A DNA stretch of 60,651 nt from Chloroherpetonaceae bacterium (GTDB lineage: Bacteria > Bacteroidota > Chlorobiia > Chlorobiales > Thermochlorobacteraceae). Each line of letters starts with the position of its first letter. Position 1 is the first letter of the stretch. A program made the translations under genes and the position numbers. Below are positions 7,783 through 17,754 of the stretch, one piece after another. Where the stretch lies: contig JANWWM010000038.1 in the NCBI GenBank assembly GCA_025055975.1, positions 1 to 60,651 on the forward strand. The letters run 5' to 3'. The notes under the pieces are model-generated. The model was not told the DNA's origin, did no database searches, and saw nothing but the letters and a program-made list of their open reading frames with translations.

Positions 7783-8814
7783 TTAGAAGCCTAAGCGAAT
7801 GGCAAAGACTTGATTTCCGCTGAAAAACTTGGCGGAGCGATAGGCATAGTCGAGCATAATGCTCACTCCGCCGAAGCGATAGTTGATGCCCGCGCCCAGC
7901 GTGAAACTGTTGGTGAAGACGTTTTCGCCGTGTTTGGAGAGGTCGAAGTTCATTCCGCCGCGCAAAAAGATCAGGTCTTGGAACGAGTATTGCGCGCCGA
8001 GTTGGTATTCATCTTCCGAGAAGTTGTTGTTGCGGAAGTTGCCCGCGAGCGTCACCATGTTGCGCGTATCGAACTTGAAGTCGTAAGCGGCGCCGATCTC
8101 AAAGGACGAGGGCAATTCGCCTGCGGCGGCGATGATTTCAGTGCGGAGGAAGTTTTGCGGACCGTCGCCAGGGAAGCGAGCGATCTGGCGTTCAAGGTCA
8201 GGACCCGCATAGCGCATCTGGTTGCCGAGATTTTTCAGAACGACGGCGACTTTCAAGTTGAATGGGGTCGTGTATTGCACGCCGAAATCAAACGCCAATC
8301 CGACAGCCGTCGTGCTCAAAATGGTTTCGTTGATGATTTTGAAGGTTGCGCCGGCGGCGATTCGGTCCGTGAAAGTTCTCGAGTAGGTGAGCGAGGCGGT
8401 CAGGTAGTTTGGCGACCAGGTTTCGCCGCGCAAGCCGTCGGGGTCTTCATCGGTCGTGCGCGGAATTTGTCCAAAGTTGAGCGATTTGATGGCGACCCCC
8501 AGCGTGCCGACATTGCCCAAATTGGCGGATGCCGCCAGGTAATTGACGCGAATGTCGGCAAGGTAACTCATCGAGGAGAACATCAGTTCGCCCTTGCGCG
8601 AGTAGGCAACGGCGCCAGGATTCCAGTAGATGGCTTCCACGCCTGAAAGGGTTGCGGTTGCCGCCCCCGACATTCCCAAGCCCACTCCGCCGACGGGAAT
8701 CAAGACTTGGTTGCCGCTCGAAGCCCCCACGCGACGTTCTTGCGCATTCGCGGTTTCTTGCGCAAGAAGCGTCGTCAAAAATAGAATTGCGACAAGCGAT
8801 TTGAGATTTTTCAC
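7783..8814 (-). CDS. PorV/PorQ-family outer membrane protein
   Basis: This 343-residue protein has a signal peptide (1-24, ending ETANAQ). It carries the family-typical start of the barrel: a glycine-rich GGVGLGMSGAATATLSGVE segment followed by AIYWNPGAVAY and beta-strand repeats with aromatic-polar alternation, ending in FAIRLGF with a C-terminal Phe. In type IX secretion, PorV shuttles cargo from the translocon to the attachment complex. Several paralogues exist per genome, so this need not be the canonical PorV. The start codon is GTG at 8814. It lies downstream of a large secreted protein and upstream of a lipoprotein, suggesting a dedicated export or anchoring unit. Confidence 0.8.
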   Translation of the reverse strand: MKNLKSLVAILFLTTLLAQETANAQERRVGASSGNQVLIPVGGVGLGMSGAATATLSGVEAIYWNPGAVAYSRKGELMFSSMSYLADIRVNYLAASANLGNVGTLGVAIKSLNFGQIPRTTDEDPDGLRGETWSPNYLTASLTYSRTFTDRIAAGATFKIINETILSTTAVGLAFDFGVQYTTPFNLKVAVVLKNLGNQMRYAGPDLERQIARFPGDGPQNFLRTEIIAAAGELPSSFEIGAAYDFKFDTRNMVTLAGNFRNNNFSEDEYQLGAQYSFQDLIFLRGGMNFDLSKHGENVFTNSFTLGAGINYRFGGVSIMLDYAYRSAKFFSGNQVFAIRLGF

Positions 8815-8853
8815 GTTTCGTCTCCTTTTTGAAAAAGATTTCTTCTTTTTTCA

Positions 8854-8887
8854 AGCCCCGTCGCTATCGACGCGGCGGGGCTTTTTG
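8854..8887. terminator. GC-rich hairpin, possible terminator
   Basis: Arms 8854-8864 and 8872-8882 (AGCCCCGTCGC / GCGGCGGGGCT, one G-T pair) enclose a 7-base loop. The T-run lies on the plus-strand side (8882-8886), while the flanking genes are on the minus strand. Transcripts of the upstream 8911-12645 gene would therefore meet the hairpin without a good U-tract. It may attenuate or process the operon mRNA before the PorV-like gene rather than terminate it. Confidence 0.5.
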
Positions 8888-8910
8888 CGTTCCGTTGCGT
8901 CGTTCGACGA

Positions 8911-11900
8911 TTAGAAGAAGTCTTCGCGTTCTTGGCGCATAATCACGCCGAGTTTGAGGATTTTGTTGCCGAACTCGGTCTCGATGTGCACGAGATACAT
9001 GCCGCTCGCCACGGGGATGTTGGCGGAATTGCGCAAGTTCCAGTCTTCGATCGATGAGTTCGGATTGTCGCGCTCAATGACGCGCACAAGGTCGCCGTTG
9101 AGCGTGAAGATGCGGATTTTGCACTTTCTTGGCAGGTTCGTGAAGGTTACGAACGTCTGGCGCAAGAAGCGTTCGCGTCCGCTGGAGCCGAGATATGGGT
9201 TCGGATACACGCTAATTCTCGCCAAGCGATCTTCGGCGGCGCGTTGCTCGAAGCGCGGCGCTTGGGTTTCAATCACGTATTCCGTTTGCGGCGTGAGGCG
9301 ATAGTTCGGATAGACGAAGAGCGTGTCGCCTCCGCGATAACCTCTGCCCGCCTGCTGACGAATCCACAACGCATATGCGATATCGAGCTGATTGGATTGC
9401 GTTACAAGGTAGCGCGGTTGATTATTCGTCGCGCCGACAATGTACTGCAACCTGTCTTCATTTTCTTGATACGGCGAATTCATCACGTAGAGAAGTTCTT
9501 GTCCGCCGTGCGTTGCCGTCGAAGGCTCCCACTTTCCATTGACGTTGAACCCTAAATCCTTTCGTTCGTTGCGTTCCGTGAAGAGCAAGTTGACGCGCTC
9601 GTAATCAAATCCGCCGTTTGGTCTCGGACGCATTTTGAAGGCTTGAACGGGAATGCGTCGGCGGTCCTGATACGGTCCATTCGCGTTGAGGCGGTTAATC
9701 TTTGGAACCGGTACTCCGCCTGGAAAAAGCGCATTCGTCGTGGTATCAATGAACCTGAGATACGACGTGTCGGCGGCGATTAGGAACGAGTTTGCGCCCA
9801 CGCCTCCACGCTGAATGTTCAACACATAGCGGTACGCCCTCGTCCATTGCATCGTGTCTCGACGCGCCGCCGACGTGTCCAGAAAGACGATGGCGACGGG
9901 CAACAGGCTATCGGTAGGTAGCAATGTGCCCTGACCCTCCTGTCCGCCGAAAATGTCAATTCTTGGATAGCAAATCGTTCCGCCATCGCTGATGCCATTT
10001 CGGTTAAAGTTTGTAGCAACGGACGTGAGAGATCCTGCGCTTGGTCCCGCTCTTAGAGTATCGTAGCTTGCGGCTTTTGGCAGGAACCAGCGATTATTAG
10101 CGGGGCTATAGACGACGGGCGGCGTGCCTAGTTGCCCGTCCCTTTTCACGCCGGGCAGATTTTGCTTGACGATGACGCGCAAGCCACCGAAGATGGCGGC
10201 ATCGGCGCGTCGCTCAAAATCCGCCAGCGAGTCGGGGTTGTATTGATCTTCTCTCGTTATGCGAAGCACGTTCAGCGAGTCGACGGGATCGTTTGCGCGT
10301 GGGTAGAGGAGCGAATCGTTATTCGCGTCTCGCAATTCCCATCGCGTGCCTTGCGCGTTGGCGATTTTAATCTTGATGCGACGGTTTCGCAGTTGGGTCG
10401 GATCCTCGACCTGAACTTTGACGTTGTCATCGCCAAAGCGACTGAAGCGATCGGTGTTGAGGCGATCGCCCGTTCGGGCGGGAAGCACCGTTCCTGGAGC
10501 CAAAGGTTGGGGCACGACTTCAAAGATGCGTTCAAGGCTTTCAAGCGCGGCGGAGCCTTCGCGCTCAATGATGCCCGTTACGGGATTCGGATAGGGATTT
10601 TTCGTCAAAAGATAGGGATTGACGAAATACGACGTAACGGCGAAGAAGTAGCGTCGCCCTCTGATAAGCGGACCTCCTTTAATCGCGTCTTCGGTGATGC
10701 GAAGCGAGCGCTGAATGCCAGAGTTGGTTCCCGTTTGCGTGATGTCGACGATGGGTCGTCCGAGCGCGTCGGTTCGTCGCGGGTCAAAGTCCAAGACGCT
10801 GGTGATGTTGTTGATTTTGTCGAAGGTTGCGATTTTGACGACGCGCGCCGTTGGAATGGAGCGTCCTTCAATTAGCTCAAACTGGTAGACATTGTAGCCC
10901 TCGAAGAAGTATTTGTCGTTCGGATTGGCGACCGTGTCCGCGCCAGGTCTCGTGAGCGGGACGTTTTCCAACGCTTTCGTGTAGGATTGAGAGCGCGGAT
11001 TGTCATCGACCCAGTTCAAAATGACTTCGTTTTCGAGAGCGGACGCTTGCACTTTGGGCGCGGGCGGCTGGGGCGCTTGGAAATTGGCGTTGAAGAGATC
11101 TTGAATGGCGTTGTTTTCGTTTCGCAAGCGCGTTACGGAGTTCAAGTTGTTCGTGCCTTTGGCGATGTGCACGCCCACGACGATGAGCTGCTCTTCGCCC
11201 GCATAGACGTCAAACGGTCCCGTAACGATGAGTTGGCGTTTGTCGGCTGGCTGCGTTTCGATGATGCCTTGCCCCGTTTCAGGATCGCCAGGGAACATAA
11301 AGTTCGATCCTGGTTGGGTATTGCCGAGCGGATTGCCGTTTTTATCCAAACCGCGCATAAAGTTATAGACGTGGTCAGGGCGGTTGGTTTCAGGGTCGCC
11401 AATCGGACCGCCGGCGTTGTCGAAACGCACGTGCGCCGATGCGCCGAGCGTCGCAGGTTGATTCAGACGCGGATTGGGAATCGTTCCCCCGCCCGGAAGC
11501 GGAATGGTGGTAGCCGTATCCAACTCCACGGGACGCGGCGTTCCCGTAAAAGGCACGTTTTTGCGCTTGAACGGTCCTTGAAAGTAATCTACGCCGACGG
11601 CGGGCGGGGCGGCTCCGTAGACAGGGTCGTTGTTGTTCGCGTTGTAGCAATACGCCAAACTGCGTAGCGTATCTACGCCGACAAGGTCATCGCCCGCGTC
11701 TCCCAAATCGTTGTCGTTCCAAATCGCAAAGTAGGTGTCCTTCCACAATCCCGAACTTGGATTCGCAGGGTTGGGGACGTTCCGATTGATGACGCGGAAT
11801 TTGAAAAAGACGGCGCGTCCGATTGGACCAGAGGTTGCGAAGGCGAAGGCGTATTGTTGAATTTCGCATCGCATCGGTTGCGCGCTGAAACGGCGCGTGC

Positions 11901-12645
11901 CTGGCACCATGTCGTTGTAGACGCACCATGCGCTCACGGCGCCGATGAGTTTTGGTTCGAGACGGTCTTTGACGCGCGTAACATATTGGCTCAGCGTTTC
12001 GCCCGATTCGGGCAGAATTGGATCGCCCGTTCTTTTGTCAACCGCGATGGGCGGCGTTACGCCCGGAATCACTTGGTCGGGCGCGACGGCGAAGCTATCC
12101 GCCGAGCGATTGTAATTAAGCAAGGTTTTGTATGGCGCGCCTTGCTCATAAGGCCAGTCGCGGTAGTCGGGGTTCGTGTTTTCGTTGTCGCCAGAGCGAA
12201 TCACATAGAGCCGATACTCGGGCTTCGTTTGGTCATCGGCTTGAATGCCTGCGGCGGTGCGAATGATTCTGCCAGGTCGGAACTCCGTGCCGTTTCGACC
12301 GATGTTTTGCACGGCGGCGGTTCGCAATCCGCCGAAGCCTTCTTGACCTTCAAATCGGCAGGCGAGCCACGGCGCCATGGCGAAGATGGCGGATTTTCCG
12401 CTCCCCGCAGGCCAGAAAAAGCCTGCGTTGTCGCGCGACGTTTGGAAAAGCCGCGCGTCGTTGGCAATCCAGGCCTCGACCTCATTGACGTTGAAGACGG
12501 GCTTGTAGTCCAAAATCAACCCCGACGGCGAAGAATTCGTTGGTTTTTGCGCGCGCCTGTCTTCTTTGGCGACAAGCCCTTGCGAGAAGATTGCCAAAAG
12601 AAGCAGGGTCGACAAAATCCCTTTTCGAATGCGTGCTGTTCTCAT
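8911..12645 (-). CDS. large secreted protein with C-terminal T9SS-like sorting domain
   Basis: This 1244-residue protein has a signal peptide (about 1-26). Most of the chain is not recognised. It is rich in Asn, Asp, Pro and Arg, with fibronectin-like stretches such as PKVQASALENEVILNWVDD near 530. The last ~95 residues look like a T9SS type A-type C-terminal domain: RISVYPNPYLG, then IRIFTLNGDLVRVIERD, then NIPVASGMYLVHIET and KILKLGVI. It is therefore probably cell-surface or secreted through type IX secretion. It lies 30 bp downstream of a TonB-dependent receptor and upstream of a PorV-like gene. Whether it is an adhesin, a receptor partner or a structural protein cannot be told. Confidence 0.75.
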   Translation of the reverse strand: MRTARIRKGILSTLLLLAIFSQGLVAKEDRRAQKPTNSSPSGLILDYKPVFNVNEVEAWIANDARLFQTSRDNAGFFWPAGSGKSAIFAMAPWLACRFEGQEGFGGLRTAAVQNIGRNGTEFRPGRIIRTAAGIQADDQTKPEYRLYVIRSGDNENTNPDYRDWPYEQGAPYKTLLNYNRSADSFAVAPDQVIPGVTPPIAVDKRTGDPILPESGETLSQYVTRVKDRLEPKLIGAVSAWCVYNDMVPGTRRFSAQPMRCEIQQYAFAFATSGPIGRAVFFKFRVINRNVPNPANPSSGLWKDTYFAIWNDNDLGDAGDDLVGVDTLRSLAYCYNANNNDPVYGAAPPAVGVDYFQGPFKRKNVPFTGTPRPVELDTATTIPLPGGGTIPNPRLNQPATLGASAHVRFDNAGGPIGDPETNRPDHVYNFMRGLDKNGNPLGNTQPGSNFMFPGDPETGQGIIETQPADKRQLIVTGPFDVYAGEEQLIVVGVHIAKGTNNLNSVTRLRNENNAIQDLFNANFQAPQPPAPKVQASALENEVILNWVDDNPRSQSYTKALENVPLTRPGADTVANPNDKYFFEGYNVYQFELIEGRSIPTARVVKIATFDKINNITSVLDFDPRRTDALGRPIVDITQTGTNSGIQRSLRITEDAIKGGPLIRGRRYFFAVTSYFVNPYLLTKNPYPNPVTGIIEREGSAALESLERIFEVVPQPLAPGTVLPARTGDRLNTDRFSRFGDDNVKVQVEDPTQLRNRRIKIKIANAQGTRWELRDANNDSLLYPRANDPVDSLNVLRITREDQYNPDSLADFERRADAAIFGGLRVIVKQNLPGVKRDGQLGTPPVVYSPANNRWFLPKAASYDTLRAGPSAGSLTSVATNFNRNGISDGGTICYPRIDIFGGQEGQGTLLPTDSLLPVAIVFLDTSAARRDTMQWTRAYRYVLNIQRGGVGANSFLIAADTSYLRFIDTTTNALFPGGVPVPKINRLNANGPYQDRRRIPVQAFKMRPRPNGGFDYERVNLLFTERNERKDLGFNVNGKWEPSTATHGGQELLYVMNSPYQENEDRLQYIVGATNNQPRYLVTQSNQLDIAYALWIRQQAGRGYRGGDTLFVYPNYRLTPQTEYVIETQAPRFEQRAAEDRLARISVYPNPYLGSSGRERFLRQTFVTFTNLPRKCKIRIFTLNGDLVRVIERDNPNSSIEDWNLRNSANIPVASGMYLVHIETEFGNKILKLGVIMRQEREDFF

Positions 12646-12675
12646 TTCTTTGACGCTTGAAGAGGTTAAATGCGA

Positions 12676-15648
12676 TTAAAATCCGAGCATCAAGCCGAGG
12701 CGCAGTTGTTGCGCCGTGCCCCAGCGGAACGGGTTGCGCTCGCGCGCCGCGTAGGCTTCGCGGTATTTGCGCTCGATTTCCGCGTCGCGTTCAGGCGTTC
12801 TTGACGCTTGATCGAGCCGACCGAGAATCGTGGTTTCGAAATTTTGCTTGAACTCGGCGGTTTGGCTCCATCCGCCGTTGTCAGGCTGTCCCGTCGTTGG
12901 AAAAACGCTCACCACATTGTCGTTGCCCAGAAGGTTCAGCGCCCAGAGATAGACCTTCGCGTTGAGCTTGTCAAGCAGTCGGAAGTCTTTGTCCAAGCGC
13001 AAATCCACGCGGAAGATCCAAGGCGTGTAAGCGGTGTTCTTGAAGGCGCGTTTGACCGAAACGCCCGATTGCGTAACGGGATCGTAATTGGCGAATTCGG
13101 GCGTGTAGGCGCTGCCGCTATTGAAGCGCACGAGCAAGTTCGCGCCGAATCCGCGCAAGAATTCAGGCATGGATTTGTCGTTCAGTCCGACGCGGTAATC
13201 CACTTGAATGTTGCCCGTGTGGCGTTGGTCGAAATCCAGCGCGGCGATGGCGGTTGGCGCTTCGGTCGCGTCGGCGTTGCGGCGATAAAACTCGGCGATG
13301 CGCAGCGGGTCGGTGTTCGTGCCGCCCGCGAATTGCAAGGTGTAAGAGGCGGAGAGATTCAAGTTATTGAACCGATTGGAGCGCAACGTGACGTCCAAGC
13401 CGCGAATCGTGCCGAAGTCCGCGTTGCCGAAGTAGTTGAGCACGAACCCGCTCGCCAACTCGATGCGAATCGTTTGAAGCAGGTTGCTCGTCTCTTTGTA
13501 GAAGGCGGTTACGTCGATCGATGTCGCGTCGCCGAGCATTTGTTGGAAGCCGATTTCATAGCTATCGGTGATTTCGGCTTCGAGATTCGGATTGCGTCCA
13601 ACCCCTTGACCGCGCAAGCGTTGTCGGCTCGTGTTCTTGCTGTCGTAAAGGAAGCGCAGTTGCGGCATTTGCGCGAAGCGCCCATACTGCGCATGGAAGA
13701 CCGTTTGCGTCGAGACGGGGAACGAGAACGAGATGCGCGGTTGCAGGACGAAAATCGTGCGGTTCTTGCCGAAGTTGATTTCGTTGTTTGCGGGATTGAT
13801 GGGATTTCTGAGGTCAATCGCCAGCGTGTTCGCGTCCAAGTAGTCGAAGCGCAAGCCAAAGTTGATGTTGAAATCTTTGATGCCGTATCGGTCTTTGATG
13901 TAAGCCGACGCGATGATGGGGTTTCGCGGCGCATCGACGCGCGCGTCGAAGATGTCCGAATCGTCCCTGACCCGCCGTCCTTCTTGAACGAGCGGCATTC
14001 CCGTTTGCGGATCGAATTGGCGCGTGGGCGAAATGACGCTGTTATACCAAGTCGTGAGCGGCGCGAAGCCAAAATCTTCGGGCGTGTAACCGATGAAGTT
14101 GAGGAGGTTGACGTTCGCCCTTGGATCCGTCGAGGGGTCAAAAAATCCGAACTTGTAGGTGTGATACCGAAATTGACCGCCGAATTTGAGGTTGTGCTCG
14201 TTGATTTGCGTCTCGAAGTCGCCGCGAATCTCGAAGTATTGAATGAGCTCGCGCGAATAGCCCCGCAGCGGGCGACCCGAATTAATGAACAAGCCGAAAG
14301 CGTCAAACGCCGACGGCACGGAATCAATTTGCGCCTTGTAGGAATAAAAATCGCGGCGGAACTTGTTGTCCATCGTTTCGGTGAATTGGCGCAAGAACTG
14401 ACCTTGAATCATAAAGTAAGACTTCGCCGACAGCGTTTGCGTATAGCGGAGATAGACTTGATCGACGGAACTTTCCGTGCGTTCTTGATGCGTGGTGTTG
14501 GTTCCAGGAATCCCGTCCAAATCTTCAAACTTGATGTCAACGAGCCTGCCTTGCGCGTCGCGCACGAAGTTGGCGTTTTCGTTGTATGAGCCGCGAATGT
14601 CGTTAAAACTGCGCGAGGCGGTGCGCGTGAAGTTGCCTCCGAGTTTCAGGTCGATGCCGCCGCCCACGTCGTAGCGCAACTTGTAGACCCCGTTCCACTG
14701 TTCCAAATCGTTGCCGGGCAGAACGCCAAAGCCTTGGCGTGGATCTTTGTCCGTCAAATTTTGATACTCGATTAAGCCATAAAACGAGAGATCTCGGAAG
14801 CCTGGAATGAGCGGACCGCCTACGCTGATGTTGCCCAAGTTGTAGCCGTAACCGCCAAAGCCGCTGCCGCGGTTGAAGCTATAGGAGCGTTTGGGCGCGA
14901 ACGCGTCGGTGATGAAGTGCGCGTTGACGCTGTATCGGTCGGTCGTCGGATCTTTGGTCGTGGTCGTAACGATGCCCGAAGCGGCATTGCCAAATTCCGC
15001 GTCGAAGCTCGACTGCACGACGATTTCTTGAAGCGCGTCGTTGCTGACGTTGCCCGCGAAGGCGTTGTTGAGCGGGCTATTTTGCAAGATGCCGTCCACA
15101 TAAAACGCCACCTCGCCCGCTCTGCCGCCGCGCATGTAGATCGTGTTGCTGCCTTCGGGTTGGATAACGCCCGCTTGCAAGCCCACGAAGCCTTGCACGC
15201 CGCGAATCGGGGAGTTGACGATTTGTTCCGTCGAGACGACCATCGTTTTCGTCGTCGCCGACGGTTCGACAAGAGGTCTATCGGCGACGACTTCGATCGT
15301 CTGCGTTTCTTTGGCTTTCGTGCCAAGCGCGAAGTCGACGCGCGTCGTCAGGTTCGCCGTGATTTTGACTCCTTCCACGACCACTTCGGTGTAGCCGATG
15401 TAAGAGGCTTTGACGCGATAGACCCCAACGGGCACGTTCAAAATCGTGTAATTGCCTTCAAGGTCGGTAACCGCGCCGATTTTCGTGCCCTCGATGCGCA
15501 CGCTGGCGCGAATGAGCGGCTCGCCCGTCTCCGCGTCCGTCACTTTGCCCGTCAACCTGCCCGAAATGCTCTGCGCAAGCGCGGGCGCGGCGCAAAACAA
15601 CGCGGCGACGAGATAGAGCCACAACGATGGTCTCAAGTGTTGTTTCAT
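12676..15648 (-). CDS. TonB-dependent receptor with carboxypeptidase-regulatory-like domain
   Basis: This 990-residue outer-membrane protein has a signal peptide (1-25, ALAQ). A carboxypeptidase-regulatory-like beta-sandwich follows (GKVTDAETGEPLIRASVRIE, ~34-110), then a plug domain (VVSTEQIVNSPIRGVQGFVG and a YMRGGRAGEVAFYVDGI segment near 170-190) and a long 22-strand barrel. The C-terminus is QLRLGLMLGF with terminal Phe. Such receptors import large or scarce ligands using TonB energy. It heads a co-directional set with a secreted protein, a PorV-like protein and a lipoprotein; the pairing resembles SusC-type systems, but no SusD is present. The ligand is unknown. Confidence 0.92.
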   Translation of the reverse strand: MKQHLRPSLWLYLVAALFCAAPALAQSISGRLTGKVTDAETGEPLIRASVRIEGTKIGAVTDLEGNYTILNVPVGVYRVKASYIGYTEVVVEGVKITANLTTRVDFALGTKAKETQTIEVVADRPLVEPSATTKTMVVSTEQIVNSPIRGVQGFVGLQAGVIQPEGSNTIYMRGGRAGEVAFYVDGILQNSPLNNAFAGNVSNDALQEIVVQSSFDAEFGNAASGIVTTTTKDPTTDRYSVNAHFITDAFAPKRSYSFNRGSGFGGYGYNLGNISVGGPLIPGFRDLSFYGLIEYQNLTDKDPRQGFGVLPGNDLEQWNGVYKLRYDVGGGIDLKLGGNFTRTASRSFNDIRGSYNENANFVRDAQGRLVDIKFEDLDGIPGTNTTHQERTESSVDQVYLRYTQTLSAKSYFMIQGQFLRQFTETMDNKFRRDFYSYKAQIDSVPSAFDAFGLFINSGRPLRGYSRELIQYFEIRGDFETQINEHNLKFGGQFRYHTYKFGFFDPSTDPRANVNLLNFIGYTPEDFGFAPLTTWYNSVISPTRQFDPQTGMPLVQEGRRVRDDSDIFDARVDAPRNPIIASAYIKDRYGIKDFNINFGLRFDYLDANTLAIDLRNPINPANNEINFGKNRTIFVLQPRISFSFPVSTQTVFHAQYGRFAQMPQLRFLYDSKNTSRQRLRGQGVGRNPNLEAEITDSYEIGFQQMLGDATSIDVTAFYKETSNLLQTIRIELASGFVLNYFGNADFGTIRGLDVTLRSNRFNNLNLSASYTLQFAGGTNTDPLRIAEFYRRNADATEAPTAIAALDFDQRHTGNIQVDYRVGLNDKSMPEFLRGFGANLLVRFNSGSAYTPEFANYDPVTQSGVSVKRAFKNTAYTPWIFRVDLRLDKDFRLLDKLNAKVYLWALNLLGNDNVVSVFPTTGQPDNGGWSQTAEFKQNFETTILGRLDQASRTPERDAEIERKYREAYAARERNPFRWGTAQQLRLGLMLGF

Positions 15649-15845
15649 TGTTTTGTCGCGTTTTCTAAGATGTCGATTGACGATGATGATAATTTCGCCT
15701 GTGAATGCAACGCCTTTTCGTCAAGAACCTCTTGCGATAGTTTCTTTTTGCGCCTTCTGCGGCGCGCTCTCTTGGCGGCAATCGGAGTTATGGCGGAAAG
15801 CCTCTTTGACTTTGAGTCGCTTTGCGTTTTGCTTTGGAAAAGCGC

Positions 15846-15889
15846 GAAAAAATTTAGGAAGCGCGGCATCGAGGCATTGCCGCGCTTCC
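15846..15889 (-). terminator. rho-independent terminator
   Basis: A perfect 12-bp stem (GGAAGCGCGGCA at 15857-15868 against TGCCGCGCTTCC at 15878-15889) with a 9-base loop. On the minus strand the hairpin is followed by a T-rich run (complement of 15847-15856). It sits 11 bp after the stop of the T9SS cargo gene at 15901. Confidence 0.88.
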
Positions 15890-15900
15890 CGTTGAACGCT

Positions 15901-17754
15901 TTACTTCACAAGCATCATCTTCTTCGTTTGCGAGAACGACCCCGCTTGCAAGCGATAGAAATACACGCCACTGGCGAGATTCGCCGCATCGAACGTCGTG
16001 GCGTGCGCGCCCGCGCCCTTGACTTCGTTCACGAGCGTGGCGACTTCTCTGCCAAGCACGTCATACACTTTGAGCGAGACCTTCTCGGCTTTGGGCAGAA
16101 CGTAGGCGATGGTTGTCGTCGGGTTGAATGGGTTCGGATAGTTTTGCTCCAAGCGGTAATCCGCGATTCTTTCGCGCCCATCCGACGCGGAGAGCGTTGA
16201 AACGCGCTGGAAGAGGAGTTGGGCGCGCGACACGGGCGCCTGATCGCTAAATGCCCCCGAACCGGGTTGCGGGTCTTGTTGATAGACCACGTTCACGAAG
16301 TTGTTGTCAGGATTGAACTCCGCGATCGAGGGATAGCGGAAGTCCATCGTCGGATTGGTCTCGAGCAGTCTCGGCGCGCTCCAAGTCAGACCGCCGTCGG
16401 TCGACTTCGTATAGGCGACGGTGTAGTAGTTAAACCCTGCCGCACTGGGCGTGCCGCCCGACGTGTCCCTTCGCGCAACCACGAAAACGCAATGCAAGTC
16501 GCCGTTGGGCGTTACGCCAATCGTTGGGTAGTCAATTGGGAAGTGGTTGACTTGAGACTTCGCGCCAGCGGGACGAATGTAGCCTTCCCAGTTGCTTCCC
16601 AAAAGCGCTTGGATTCGCGTCGTGTCAACGACGTTACGGAAACCCGTCGCTTGCGACCAGAACCAGATGCCTTGTCCGCGAAATTGATATCCTCCTCCCA
16701 CGTAGCGTCCCGTCGAGAAAACGAAGCAGAGATTCTCGCCGCGATAGACCGCGTCAACGCCAATCCACGGCGCGATGGAGTCCGTCGCCGTCGTGATGAC
16801 GCCAATGCCAGGACCCGTAGGCGTGAGTTTCGTTAGGCGCTTGAACGCGGGGAAGGTCGCGCCCCCATCCGTGGATTCTGAGAACGATACATATGTCTCT
16901 CTTCCAGAGGGTCCGCCCAAGTGATACATCGTCACCCTGTTGCCGCTCGGCGAAACGACGACATTGTAACGTCCGCCCGGTCCAAGCGTGTCGCCCTCTT
17001 CGGTTATCAGCGTGGGACTCCAATTCGCGTCAAATTGACCCGATGCCACGTTATATGTTGTAAAGTGAACCGTTCCGGGTCCGCCCGAAAATGACGCCAT
17101 CATCCACATTCTCGTTCCCGCAGGATTCGCCGTGATGTAGGGCCAGATGAGGTTGCCCCCGACGCTCGGGTTCGCTCCAGGGTCGGAGGGAGAGACGACC
17201 GCAAAACTGCTCAAGCCCTCGTCGCCATCGATGGCGGCGCGCGCCAGCAAGCGATCACCTGTGGGCTGGCTGTGATAGGCTACCACGCCCAAGTAAGAGC
17301 CGCCGCCTTGATTGAGAATGGTCATCGAGGGGAAGCCTTCGCGGATGCCGCTCACGCTAGAGATGCTACTCCAAGTTGCTCCGCCATTGGAGCTAAACGC
17401 ATAACCCGCTCGGCGCGTTGGACCGCCAGGGCTTGTGGAGTCCGTCGCAAGCATGTAGCAGACGTGAATTTTGTTGGGGTTTTGAGGATTCACCCAGATG
17501 TATTTCGCCGCGCCGCCGTTGACTTGGTAGTCGTAGAAACCCGTCAAGCCCGTCGGCGTCCCGACGAAACTTTCAGTCGCGGGTCCATGCGTGAAACCAT
17601 GTTTTTCAATGCTACTCGCCTTCGAGGGCGCGGTCGCTTCGTCGTAATCCACGATGTTCGTCATCGTTTCGGGCGTTCCTTGTCTTTGCTGGGCAAACGT
17701 AGGGGCTGTGAGCAGCAGCACGGCGGTCAGGAGCAACATTAGTGATGTTCGCAT
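15901..17754 (-). CDS. BNR/sialidase-like repeat protein with T9SS type A sorting domain
   Basis: A 617-residue secreted protein starting at the ATG 17754 (MRTSLMLLLTAVLLLTAPTFA signal peptide); the frame extends further upstream, but without secretion features. Asp-box-type motifs SSNGGATWSS, STDGGATF and STDGGLTW indicate a beta-propeller like exo-alpha-sialidases and other BNR-repeat proteins. The catalytic arginines of sialidases were not identified, so enzymatic activity is not claimed. The C-terminus is a canonical T9SS type A domain (NYPNPFNPTTTIAY, VYDVLGREVATLVNE, LASGVYFYRLQAG, KKMMLVK). It is exported by type IX secretion. It stands alone with its own terminator. Confidence 0.88.
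   Translation of the reverse strand: MRTSLMLLLTAVLLLTAPTFAQQRQGTPETMTNIVDYDEATAPSKASSIEKHGFTHGPATESFVGTPTGLTGFYDYQVNGGAAKYIWVNPQNPNKIHVCYMLATDSTSPGGPTRRAGYAFSSNGGATWSSISSVSGIREGFPSMTILNQGGGSYLGVVAYHSQPTGDRLLARAAIDGDEGLSSFAVVSPSDPGANPSVGGNLIWPYITANPAGTRMWMMASFSGGPGTVHFTTYNVASGQFDANWSPTLITEEGDTLGPGGRYNVVVSPSGNRVTMYHLGGPSGRETYVSFSESTDGGATFPAFKRLTKLTPTGPGIGVITTATDSIAPWIGVDAVYRGENLCFVFSTGRYVGGGYQFRGQGIWFWSQATGFRNVVDTTRIQALLGSNWEGYIRPAGAKSQVNHFPIDYPTIGVTPNGDLHCVFVVARRDTSGGTPSAAGFNYYTVAYTKSTDGGLTWSAPRLLETNPTMDFRYPSIAEFNPDNNFVNVVYQQDPQPGSGAFSDQAPVSRAQLLFQRVSTLSASDGRERIADYRLEQNYPNPFNPTTTIAYVLPKAEKVSLKVYDVLGREVATLVNEVKGAGAHATTFDAANLASGVYFYRLQAGSFSQTKKMMLVK

Noticed and set aside
12808..14589. Long plus-strand frame opposite the TonB receptor
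   Set aside because: It is the antisense shadow of a clear TonB-dependent receptor in GC-rich DNA; it is rich in Arg and Val and has no family features. Similar shadows occur opposite dxs, mutL and the histidine kinase.
15645..15869. Minus-strand frame upstream of the TonB receptor
   Set aside because: Basic low-complexity composition; its end overlaps the neighbouring terminator and receptor start.
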